A stretch of 13,769 nt of DNA, from positions 1-13,769 of the forward strand of contig JAGFNK010001174.1 of assembly GCA_025769875.1 (NCBI GenBank), read 5' to 3'. The notes beneath the pieces were generated by a model. It ran no database searches, was not told the origin of the DNA, and saw only the letters and a list, made by a program, of their open reading frames with translations. The DNA comes from Russula earlei (lineage: Eukaryota > Basidiomycota > Agaricomycetes > Russulales > Russulaceae). The translations under genes and the position numbers were made by a program. Numbering within the stretch: the stretch's first letter is position 1; the number at the start of each line of letters is the position of its first letter. Below, piece by piece: positions 7,426 through 13,769 of this stretch.

Positions 7426-7769
7426 TGTTGCCTTATAGTTCGTTCTATAGTTATTAGAGTTGGTCTAATAACGCGTTATAGGGCCTTTGATACTAGGTTA
7501 GTACCTATTGTAGAGTTCCTAGGGTCGTTCCAAATGGTCCTTAGGAAGGCTCTAATACTGTCCTTAGTTGCTAGAAGGGTTGCCTTTAATTGGGGCTTGC
7601 TGTATGTCGATTGTGCCGAGAATCGCTCGCGCAACAATGCGCGCGCGATATTGTGGACACCTCTACTCACCCCTTTTGCTCGTGTGAACAGGGTGGCATC
7701 ATAGAGGCTGGGTTTCCTCCTATAAGGAAGGGTCCTTCAAGGGCCCTCTCCGGGGAATGGTTCATGACA

Positions 7770-7774
7770 CCCGG
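7770..7774. repeat. Target site duplication of solo LTR 1, right copy
   Basis: CCCGG, identical to 6804-6808, directly after the TGACA end of the LTR. Confidence 0.85.
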
Positions 7775-8324
7775 CTGGTGGCGTAAGGGGAATCTCGGTG
7801 CTGCGTTTGAAACTGGACAGAACACCCGACTTCATGTGCGTGCTATGCATGCAAATCAAACGTCCGATCTCATCCGACCGCGTTTCGCAGACCCCGACTT
7901 GGCGTGCGTGCTCTCTGATGGACCATGGCCAACACCAACTTGGACATTTACTAGAACATTCCCATCACTTTCCCCTTTCCCAACTTGCAAAAGTAGATTA
8001 ACTTAGGAAACTCAATATTGAGAATCATTTTCGAATATCCGAGACCCCATCTATCCAGCTTCTTCGTCATTCTTTCTTCCCCTGTCCTCAGTTTCGATTC
8101 TCGGACGAACACTCTCGCCAAGCCCACATAAGTAGCCCTCAATCCATGGCACCTGTTGTTGTGAAATGCAACCACAGATAGAGGGACCTCAGAGGAGGTG
8201 CTTAGTCATTGCCACCCTCTTGGGTCCAACTTGTGGGTTCAACACTATGTGACCCAACCTGGGGACCTCAGAGGAGGGGGTTGACATGTGCTCACATGAT
8301 TCCCTATATCCTGGTGCAATTAAG
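7775..8324. other. Unassigned region with a 16-bp direct repeat
   Basis: No gene is recognised. Short frames exist but none shows family features. GGGACCTCAGAGGAGG occurs perfectly at 8183-8198 and 8262-8277, 79 bp apart, which is more than chance predicts and suggests a local duplication or small repeat element. CpG is still fairly common at 7790-7930. Confidence 0.5.
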
Positions 8325-8328
8325 AAAA
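8325..8328 (-). terminator. RNA polymerase III terminator (TTTT)
   Basis: Four T residues on the minus strand directly follow the discriminator base of the tRNA-like gene. This is the minimal Pol III stop signal and argues that the unit is a stand-alone gene. Confidence 0.6.
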
Positions 8329-8401
8329 TGGCCAGACTGGGGATTGAACCCAGGACCTCCTGGATATATACCAGGTGCTCTAACCACTGAGCTACCTAGC
8401 C
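8329..8401 (-). tRNA. tRNA-Ile(UAU)-like gene, possibly a pseudogene
   Basis: The 73-nt cloverleaf folds fully: a 7-bp acceptor stem with G-U pairs, a D stem GCTC/GAGC, an anticodon stem CCTGG/CCAGG, a 5-nt variable loop, a T stem CTGGG/CCCAG with loop TTCAATC, and discriminator A. The internal promoters are clear: A box TAGCTCAGTGG and B box GGTTCAATCC. The anticodon loop is TATATAT, which gives anticodon UAU (reads AUA, Ile). Position 33 is A instead of the near-universal U, so decoding is doubtful. It has no intron, whereas tRNA-Ile(UAU) genes in other fungi often have one. It may be a tRNA-derived pseudogene or tRNA-like repeat head. Confidence 0.65.
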
Positions 8402-8904
8402 TTGGGTACAGTGAAGTGGATTAATCTATATGACAGATTGTATATCCAACACCTGTGGGGGCCATGCAGTCGAGGCACCGTGATGCCTGCAAGTTGCAGA
8501 AGTGCCTGAAGGATGATGCGTATCGATGGTGGCCTGTCACTAGTAAATACTGGTACTCACGTACCCTGAGTTCACTGGCCAAGCATGCGTGCCATGGGGG
8601 TACAGCGCATGACATCAACAACTCAGCTCGCAACGAGGAATCACCCTGCTGGCTCTCCATTCTAATCATGGCATGCGACTTGGATCATCAATCATAAGCC
8701 AAGGCCAGCTGCCAAGCTCACCTCCCATGTCACCCACCACTTTTCAGCTTGCACTGGCCGGCAACCCGAGGACATCAATGCAATAAAAGGCTTGGATATC
8801 AGATCGAACATGAATGCGATTTAGGTGGTCTTCGCGCATCACCATGATGGTCTAATGAATAGTGGAGACGCTACTGAGTTCATAAAGCCAATGCTTGCAG
8901 CTCC
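8402..8904. other. Unassigned region
   Basis: No gene, RNA or repeat family is recognised. Frames of about 80 codons exist on both strands (for example 8455-8697 plus) but show no motif, and stops are spaced as in non-coding DNA. Confidence 0.5.
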
Positions 8905-9490
8905 CTGCATCAGTAAAGATGGATTTTAGTTTCTGTTGGTTTCTCACCTCAGGAAACCGAAAAAAAACAGCGGAAACTGGGAAACCAGGAGACTGGGAAA
9001 CCCATGTCTGGTTTCCTGGAAACAACCTGAGAGTATCTTTCATGGAAACCTAAGAAACTAACAGAAACCTGTCGAAAGTATGGAAACTGGTAGAACTATA
9101 GTATAGTAGGAAAAAAATCACCGAAAATGGTCAGAATTAGGGTATACATTGTTTCTACTTGTGATTGGAAGTCAATTCGAGCTGGTATGGATCTAAGCCT
9201 TGAGGGGACTCTCAGGTATATACAGATCAGCATGGAATGCAGATATCATCGAGGCATCGGCATGATGAAGGGATTCATCGTCACCATCATTGTCTGCACA
9301 TTCCAGTGCAAGGTGCCAGTGTTGCTCACTCAGACAGTCAATGTGACCATAGAAAACTTGAATTGTTTTCCAGTGTGCTTCATGATGTCTACCAGGTTTC
9401 CCAGTTTCTGGGTTTTCGGTTTCCAGAAACTGGGAAACCAGCGGAAACCAACAAAAACCCAGGAATTTTTTTTGTGGTTTGCTGATGCAG
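8905..9490. mobile_element. MITE-like element with long imperfect inverted ends
   Basis: The ends are reverse complements: CTGCATCAG at 8905-8913 and CTGATGCAG at 9482-9490. Inwards, both ends continue with an A/T-rich stretch, then TGTTGGTTTC, a GGAAACCGAAAA block and AACTGGGAAACC, so the inverted similarity covers about 90-100 bp with gaps. GGAAAC or its complement occurs many times in both ends (8950-9090, 9395-9450). The centre (about 9125-9390) has no recognisable gene. Size (586 bp) and structure fit a non-autonomous DNA transposon. No clear target duplication is seen, so the superfamily is open. Confidence 0.6.
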
Positions 9491-9752
9491 TCTATCCATC
9501 CATTCTACTCTTGGTGCTGGCACCCAAGAAGACGACAATCTTTCCCCTCTACGCCTTCCTCTTCTACGACTTCACCGTCACATCCACGATCCACCTCATG
9601 ATAATGCACATTTCCCCTGCTTTTGTCATTTTCTGCCTCACGGTTCGCCTCCCTCCATCGTTCGCCGCTCTGGGTCTCGCTTCGAGGGGTGGAAAGTGTG
9701 TTCACCTCTTCAAGTTCTGTTGCATCCCTGGAATTTATTTTACACTGCAGAG

Positions 9753-10051
9753 ATGTTTTTCGAGACTTTTGCCACGGGTTTATTTGTCTATGTCCCAAAG
9801 CTTACTCAAAACGGCCTGAATTTCCCAAACCCTGTGACACCCATGAAGAGATACAGAGAAAAGTCCAGTATTATTTCGATTGGCAATACCGTCTCCACAA
9901 GACACCCATCCCAGGCTTTCCTAAACATGTGAGGGATCTGAAAAACAAGACGTGGATCCTGGACGCGGAGGCAACGCCGGAGCAGAGCAAGGAATGGGAG
10001 GAATACCTTATCAATCAAAGGTATCTTAAATGGAAACATTCTCCCTTTTAA
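9753..10051 (+). CDS. Small gene of unknown function, probable two-exon model
   Basis: A plus-strand frame is open to TAA 10049-10051, and its last 67 or so codons look genuinely coding. They are rich in charged and aromatic residues (VQYYFDWQYRLHKTPIPGF, SKEWEEYLINQRYLKWKH) with no low complexity. That frame has no ATG. A workable model starts at ATG 9753, splices from 9778 (GTTTAT) to 9848 (GAAG) and joins the frame in phase, giving about 75 residues and a 71-nt intron with a CTTAC branch-like site. The donor is not a strong consensus, so a different first exon is possible. I do not recognise the family. No signal peptide or membrane segment is visible in the C-terminal part. The upstream CT-rich stretch (9490-9620) would suit a basidiomycete promoter. 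Confidence 0.4.
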
Positions 10052-10429
10052 ATTGATTTCAATAGTGTGTTGTTCGGAGTTGTGAGTACAACAAGACTTA
10101 TTCAGGTGTCAGTTGTCTTGGTGAGAGTTTGAATACCCAGGTGATGGGAATGTGTGTGTCAGGAAGGTGGGCTGGTAGATTGTTGATGTGTTGGAGCTAT
10201 GACAAGCAGTTGACAGTCTTTGGAATTTTGCATCCCTGTGACACCCAAATCTGGACTATTGGACTTTGTCAGCAGAGCAGTGTTTGAACATCTTAACAAT
10301 TCAGAAAATCAATATAATTATTTAATGATAAGAATAAATACTTGATACTCAAAATTGAAATTGTGGCACAACAGAGGTCAACATCATGCTGTGCACTCTT
10401 CCACTGCAACAATGCCCACCCACCACATC
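10052..10429. other. Unassigned AT-richer spacer
   Basis: No gene is recognised. It becomes AT-rich at 10290-10360 and then C-rich as the minisatellite begins. It probably holds the 3' flank of the small plus-strand gene and possibly an outer end of the MULE element, but no terminal inverted repeat could be established. Confidence 0.4.
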
Positions 10430-10775
10430 CTGCTCCCTTGCACCTCCACTATCCTGCCAGCAACAGACATTGCACCCTTTCAATTGCAATGGGGATGCCC
10501 TCCTGACAAATTGACACACCACACAAAGGCTGAATGGCCCTGCCAATGCCACTCCCTCACCACCTCCATCATCCTGCCAACACACACCACATGACTGCAA
10601 TCACCTTTGTGTGTGCATTCTCCTGACAAACTGACACACATGAAAGCCAAATGGTCCTGCTTGACACCACTCCCCCATCATCTTGCCTTCAACACATGCT
10701 GTGCTGTCACATGCACATTTCCCAACAAATTGACACACCACATGAAAGCTGAATGACCCTGCCCAACACCAGTTG
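10430..10775. repeat. Degenerate minisatellite, 109-120 bp units
   Basis: Units starting TCCTGACAAATTGACACACC (10501), TCCTGACAAACTGACACACA (10621) and TCCCAACAAATTGACACACC (10730) are spaced 120 and 109 bp apart. Each continues with AAAG-CTGAATG-CCTGCC-like sequence, then a CATCATCCTGCC block. The 10430-10500 segment matches the second half of a unit. The copies are heavily diverged, so the array is old. It lies just beyond the MULE stop codon and may be part of that element's 3' region. Confidence 0.75.
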
Positions 10776-10921
10776 CATTCTTTTCATGGTGGGTTGAATT
10801 ACCATAAAAAGCGATTGTGTCAGCAAGAGAATTGGTGCATCAATTATGCATTTAAATGACACCAAATCATTTTCTCAATTATATATTCAATGACTTATTT
10901 ATTAGCTATTAGACAAATAAA

Positions 10922-12365
10922 TTAAAATGATACAAAAAAAGATTTTGTATTGTAAGGAACAGCAGCAGTTGAGGCCATTATAGGCAGCAGTGCGAGTCTG
11001 AAGGGACCTGGTGCAAGGGAGGTGGTGGCATCAGAGGGAGGGGGGTTCTGAGGGAGGGACAACGGTTCCTTGAGGGCACGTGTGCACACATTTGTGGCAG
11101 CAGATGTTGCATTGGGCTTGGCATGCTTGCCCGACTGTTCTCCCCTGGCATACAGATCATCGTGAACATGGTGGCACTTTCCCTTAGCGATGCTGATGCT
11201 TTGCGCTGTCAGTCCCCAAGTGTTGGGGAGACTGGTCTGTTGTTTTGGGCCCCGTTTGAGTTTGACACCCATACGCTTGGCTGTCTCCATCCACATCTTC
11301 TGATTGGGCACAATTGCTTCCTTATCAGGTAAGACCTTGGAACCTTGAATTACATTGATTGTGGCTGCCAAACTGTATTTGGCGGCCCATGTGGCCTCAA
11401 TGATCTCCACTGTGTGATTAGCATTTTCAAGGCTAGATGTGAGATCGTGCAATAATGATATGATCTCCTGTGAGAGAGATACTAGGCTCTCCCTTGGTGT
11501 GGATGAAGAAGATGATGGGGATGGGGGGGTCAGGTGATTTACTTGCACTCTCCTTTTGTGTGTTCTCCTCAGGACAGAGGTAGGGAAAGTGGATGTAGAT
11601 TGCTGCAATGTGTTTGCAGAATCTAATCTGGGGATAATCTGTGCAATCACAAGTCGACTTCATCAGATCAATTGAGTAAAACATGCTGGAATGGGACTGT
11701 GAAGCAATGTGAAAGCAGATCTCATTGAATTGCAAGATTGAATCTTGTGAGATGCTCTTGGCACAGGTGAAAATCATATGGCACCTGTCAGCCACCAGGT
11801 CCCACCATCAAGCCCAACATTCTGCCGTTCGTGCCTGTTTTGGTAATACAGCACCATGTGATGCACTAGGACAAATAAGATTCAATTGATCCACTGATTG
11901 TGCTTGCCGTTGAGCCAGTGTGATTTCTGGACATGATGATATCTAGAAAGATTAAGTCATCTTATCTTTAGATTGGGTGGATCACATATGCTTCAATCAA
12001 CATGTTGGTGTCCCCTTCCTCAAAGATATGCTGATTTTTCTGGTAAACCATGGACCACATATGCACCACAGGCATCCATTGAGACCCAAGGTAGTTCACA
12101 AAAGTTTCTGGAACCTGAGGATCAGTGGAGATCTCCTCCCAGATTTGTAGAAAGTTGGCCTGATCATCTGTATGTACCCATCTCTTGATCTTATCCCACA
12201 GATCAGGAAAATTGTTAGCATTGAAGTGTGATCACATTGTGCACAACATGTGCCACTTGCAAAGCCATATCTGACTTCCCAGATAGGCAATCTTGAGGGT
12301 GGCAATCTGTGCGGCATCACAATCTGTCATAATAATAGATGGCCAGATAGCTGGACTGGCATCCC
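10922..12365 (-). pseudogene. Mutator-like (MULE) transposase with SWIM zinc finger, decayed and truncated
   Basis: The C-terminal two thirds of a MULE transposase in pieces. Piece 1 (12365-11986) has the core IIMTDCDAAQIA (a catalytic Asp), then LCKWHML, the MULE C-x2-H motif, and EEGDTNMLIEAY. TGA at 12232-12234 breaks it where SHF is usually preceded by Arg. At 11943-11985 a 43-nt GT...AG stretch interrupts homology and looks like an intron. Piece 2 (11941-11804) reads KSHWLNGKHN and YYQNRHERQ, with TGA at 11882-11884. After a probable 1-nt loss near 11803, piece 3 carries the SWIM finger CDCTDYPQIRFCKHI. A further shift at the C7 run near 11520 leads to the C-terminal tail, open to TAA 10922-10924. 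The N-terminus, with the first catalytic Asp, is cut off by the LTR at 12366. Confidence 0.8.
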
Positions 12366-12628
12366 TGATGTCACCGACTGGGGGCGGTGTCACTGACAAA
12401 TCGTTTCATGCGCGAGACGTGTGCACTGAGTTGAACAAGACAACGAGTTCTTGTGAGATTCGGGGATCTCGGTGACAACACAGCGGAGGCTAGTGTGTAC
12501 CGTGGAGAGGAAACACAATGAATATGTCTTCGCGTTCGAAGACTTAGAGAGTAGAGGAAGTTTCTGAGTCAATTGCTTGATTCCCTGCAAGCCTACAGTC
12601 CCGAAGCTAGAATCCAGTGATATTCACA

Positions 12629-12655
12629 AGAGAACAAGCTTAAGGCTTGTTCTCT
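12629..12655 (-). repeat. Hairpin in predicted R region of gypsy-like LTR
   Basis: AGAGAACAAGC (12629-12639) and GCTTGTTCTCT (12645-12655) are perfect 11-bp arms around TTAAG. The stem starts 12 bp downstream of the TATA box in transcription direction, the same relative place as in solo LTR 1. Confidence 0.7.
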
Positions 12656-12667
12656 CTTACTGACAGG

Positions 12668-12675
12668 TTTATATA
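12668..12675 (-). promoter_or_regulatory. TATA box in gypsy-like LTR
   Basis: The minus strand reads TATATAAA about 190 bp inside the 5' end of the LTR, directly before the 11-bp hairpin. It supports minus-strand transcription. Confidence 0.65.
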
Positions 12676-12864
12676 GACAGTATTGTCCTATATCAAATAG
12701 TAACCATGAAGTAGTAGCGAGGCGATCGAAGCTGGAACACGCTGGAAGGTGGTGGTACATGCGAGGCAGAATGAGTCATAAGGATGTGCGGGAATCATGA
12801 GGTCTGTCCGGGTAGGCTTGTCCGGTTGCCTGTTCAGTCCGATGGGCCAGTACTTGTGACATCA

Positions 12865-12871
12865 CCCCCTT
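12865..12871 (-). other. Polypurine tract of gypsy-like element
   Basis: AAGGGGG on the minus strand abuts the LTR start TGATGTCAC. It marks the primer for plus-strand synthesis and shows the LTR is a 3' LTR and not a solo LTR. Confidence 0.75.
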
Positions 12872-12904
12872 GTTAACGTCTAAGCAACGTAGGGGAGAAT
12901 GGTA

Positions 12905-12909
12905 GAATG
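12905..12909. repeat. Target site duplication of solo LTR 2, left copy
   Basis: GAATG directly before TGTCAAGAC, identical to 13707-13711. Confidence 0.88.
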
Positions 12910-12941
12910 TGTCAAGACACGTACTGCTGATCACTAAGGAC

Positions 12942-13088
12942 TCAGGAGCAGGTGGGCAAGGGTCGGAACAGATGGTACACAGCAAAGGCGGCATTGAACA
13001 GGAGGACAAGCCAAACAACGAGGAGGTACCAGATGGGGACTGGTAGGTATTGCAGGAGGCAGAGGCGAAGAGCAGAGGCCAGTGCAGC
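12942..13088 (-). other. Conserved hydrophobic 48-codon frame in U5 of solo LTR 2
   Basis: This is the counterpart of 6838-6984: 48 codons then TGA at 12942-12944, 32 bp from the LTR end. The core PIWYLLVVWLVLLFNAAFAV is strongly hydrophobic and would span a membrane. Shared positions with LTR 1 include P-x-W-Y-L-L-x-x-W-x-x-L-L and V-Y-x-L. A TAA lies four codons before the aligned start, and no ATG is in frame, so any protein would need splicing or a non-AUG start. A different overlapping frame is also open here (to 12776) but is not conserved in LTR 1. Confidence 0.5.
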
Positions 13089-13090
13089 GA

Positions 13091-13172
13091 GAGGGCTTTA
13101 AACAAGGCGGTCGTTGAAGAGTACCTTGGAGGCGAGGGGAGTCTTTAAACTGAGCGGTCGCAGGGGAGTACC
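13091..13172. repeat. Imperfect 47-48 bp direct duplication in U5 of solo LTR 2
   Basis: 13091-13125 and 13139-13172 both read GAG-CTTTAAAC...GCGGTCG...GAGTACC, with a period of 47-48 bp. LTR 1 has a single unit here, so the duplication arose in the LTR 2 lineage and accounts for the longer leader. Confidence 0.75.
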
Positions 13173-13230
13173 CAGGAAGATGAGAGTATCACAAATGGAC
13201 AGTCTGATGACTGCCATACTTCATTGGGGC

Positions 13231-13237
13231 TTATATA
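13231..13237 (-). promoter_or_regulatory. TATA box of solo LTR 2
   Basis: The minus strand reads TATATAAGCCCC at the place equivalent to the LTR 1 TATA, followed by a decayed copy of the GGACAGTC hairpin. Confidence 0.7.
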
Positions 13238-13373
13238 CAGTGTACAGGGTCGATTACAAAGAACTGAGACTACTCTAGACTCTTCGGTACCCTCCAATAG
13301 GACTACAGAGGCATAAACTTGCTTGTGTCAAGTTTCAGGCTTACTGAGCGCATTACTGATCATTGTGGAGCGA

Positions 13374-13443
13374 TGACATCATTATGATATCACTGTGGAG
13401 TTGCTCAGTCAGCTATGATGTCATTGGAGCCTTGATGATGTCA
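13374..13443 (-). promoter_or_regulatory. Cluster of four CRE-like octamers in U3 of solo LTR 2
   Basis: TGACATCA (13374-13381), TGATATCA (13385-13392), TGATGTCA (13416-13423) and TGATGTCA (13436-13443) lie 137-206 bp upstream of the TATA box. Each is one or two CpG-type transitions from the ATF/CREB site TGACGTCA. The reading as an ancestral activator array is inference. Confidence 0.5.
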
Positions 13444-13706
13444 GATGAGTTATGCGATGGTTTCTAAGAGTTTGTGCTGCTGTTTTGGGTTCTTGGTGGC
13501 TGGGTGATCATTTGGCTGCCACGCGATGATTACCCGATTAGAAAATGGGTGTCTGGTCATGTTATAGTGTCTTTGCAATAGCAATATCTTGCACTGCAGG
13601 AGGGATAGCCCAGAAAACGGAAGGGAGTTGGTGATGCAAAATGAGAGAGATCTCTTTGGAGTGAAATAGGACCATCTACGGTCGGGCCTGGCCTTGGTTC
13701 GTAACA

Positions 13707-13711
13707 GAATG
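13707..13711. repeat. Target site duplication of solo LTR 2, right copy
   Basis: GAATG, identical to 12905-12909, directly after the GTAACA end of the LTR. Confidence 0.88.
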
Positions 13712-13769
13712 GCAGCGATGGGTATGGAAATGGATTGGTCGCGAGGGGACTCGACACATCCTGTCAGCT

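Larger units (their letters stand above)
6809..7769 (-). mobile_element. Solo LTR 1 (961 bp, gypsy-like)
   Basis: It begins TGTCAAGAC and ends TTCATGACA on the plus strand (TG...CA) with a perfect 5-bp duplication, CCCGG, on both sides. Orientation is minus, from the TATA box and AATAAA (7067-7072). It is homologous to solo LTR 2 (12910-13706): same ends, same TATA-to-hairpin layout, same U5 frame. No coding region or second LTR is attached, so it is a product of LTR-LTR recombination. Assignment to Ty3/gypsy is inference. Confidence 0.85.
12366..12864 (-). repeat. 3' LTR of a gypsy-like element (499 bp)
   Basis: Its ends form a perfect 9-bp inverted repeat, TGATGTCAC...GTGACATCA. On the minus strand it is directly preceded by the polypurine tract AAGGGGG (12865-12871), so it is the 3' LTR of an element whose body lies to the right. 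It interrupts the MULE reading frame exactly at 12365/12366. The left target duplication is predicted to be ATCCC (12361-12365). Its partner must lie beyond the window. Its sequence differs from solo LTRs 1 and 2. Confidence 0.85.
12910..13706 (-). mobile_element. Solo LTR 2 (797 bp, gypsy-like), nested in the gypsy-like element
   Basis: It begins TGTCAAGACAC and ends GGTTCGTAACA (TG...CA), with GAATG on both sides. The ends match solo LTR 1 (TGTCAAGAC; TGGTTC-GT-ACA versus TGGTTCATGACA). The TATA box, the CAGACTGTCCATTTG block and the U5 frame occur in the same order. The distance from TATA to the U5 stop is 48 bp longer than in LTR 1, explained by a local duplication at 13091-13172. There is no coding body, so it is a recombined remnant. 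Confidence 0.87.
12366..13769 (-). mobile_element. Gypsy-like LTR retrotransposon, 3' end only, inserted in the MULE transposase
   Basis: Visible parts are the 3' LTR (12366-12864), the polypurine tract, 33 bp more of internal sequence up to the GAATG duplication, then, after the nested solo LTR 2, 58 bp of internal sequence (13712-13769) to the window edge. No pol coding is visible, so the gypsy label rests on LTR style only. Integrase and RT, and the 5' LTR followed by ATCCC and the missing MULE N-terminus, are expected to the right. Confidence 0.65.

Noticed and set aside
7371..7580. Telomere-like TTAGGG repeats
   Set aside because: Only scattered degenerate GGTCCTTAG-type units inside LTR 1 U3, with no tandem TTAGGG array.
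8229..8401. tRNA-derived SINE headed by the tRNA-like sequence
   Set aside because: TTTT follows the tRNA 3' end directly and would stop Pol III before any SINE body; no A-rich tail is seen. Kept only as an alternative.
9127..9819. 230-codon plus-strand ORF starting at a true ATG
   Set aside because: It runs through the right inverted end of the MITE-like element and into CT-rich sequence and shows no domain, so chance openness is more likely.
9830..10247. 14-bp repeat CCCTGTGACACCCA at 9830-9843 and 10234-10247 as transposon ends
   Set aside because: A 14-bp match is close to what chance gives in 13.8 kb, and the copies are in the same orientation without further similarity.
12366..12864. 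Solo LTR with its own target duplication
   Set aside because: The flanks are ATCCC and CCCCC, not a match, and AAGGGGG abuts the LTR start, so it is the 3' LTR of a longer element.
12776..13105. 109-codon minus-strand ORF across solo LTR 2 and the gypsy-like LTR
   Set aside because: It has no ATG start, crosses an LTR border and polypurine tract, and is not conserved in LTR 1, whereas the alternative frame is.
1..13769. CRISPR array or bacterial defence system
   Set aside because: No evenly spaced identical repeats with unique spacers, and all recognisable genes are eukaryotic transposon genes.

Overview
The window looks like a transposon graveyard from a fungal nuclear genome, most likely a mushroom-forming basidiomycete (Agaricomycetes). 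The basis is the Ty1/copia protein style, a SWIM-type Mutator-like transposase, Ty3/gypsy-like LTRs with TG...CA ends, a eukaryotic tRNA-like gene and GT-AG intron-like signals. No bacterial operon structure is visible. The organism call is inference from family resemblance, since no database search could be run.

Layout, left to right. Positions 1-784 are GC-rich flank with no recognisable gene. Positions 785-6629 hold a structurally complete Ty1/copia retrotransposon on the minus strand: LTRs of 389 and 385 bp, a perfect 5-bp target duplication (ACGCC), a half-tRNA-iMet type primer binding site, a polypurine tract, and one gag-protease-integrase-RT-RNase H frame of about 1,617 codons broken by three in-frame TGA codons. 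Next come a 47-bp near-perfect palindrome (6728-6774) and a 961-bp solo LTR (6809-7769, duplication CCCGG). Positions 7775-8904 are mostly unassigned apart from a tRNA-Ile(UAU)-like gene on the minus strand (8329-8401). Positions 8905-9490 look like a MITE with long imperfect inverted ends rich in GGAAAC. A short probable gene of unknown function ends at 10051. A degenerate minisatellite of about 110-120 bp units covers 10430-10775. Positions 10922-12365 are a decayed MULE transposase (minus strand). It is cut by a gypsy-like element whose 3' LTR is 12366-12864 and whose internal part runs off the right edge. That element was itself hit by a second solo LTR (12910-13706, duplication GAATG).

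Two themes join these parts. First, base changes concentrate at CpG. Nearly every difference between the two copia LTRs is a CG/TG/CA change, and the copia and MULE stops are TGA codons, mostly at positions where CGA (Arg) is expected. This fits methylation and deamination of silenced repeats. Second, the two solo LTRs are homologous and share a 48-codon frame in their U5 region for a hydrophobic peptide. That frame is conserved with a codon-position bias (second > first > third base) and ends in TGA about 30 bp from each LTR end. This LTR-borne membrane-peptide frame is the best candidate here for something undescribed, but neither copy has an ATG.

Inferred nesting order: MULE first, then the gypsy element inside it, then the solo LTR inside the gypsy element. 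The copia element and the 961-bp solo LTR are separate insertions into the left-hand sequence.
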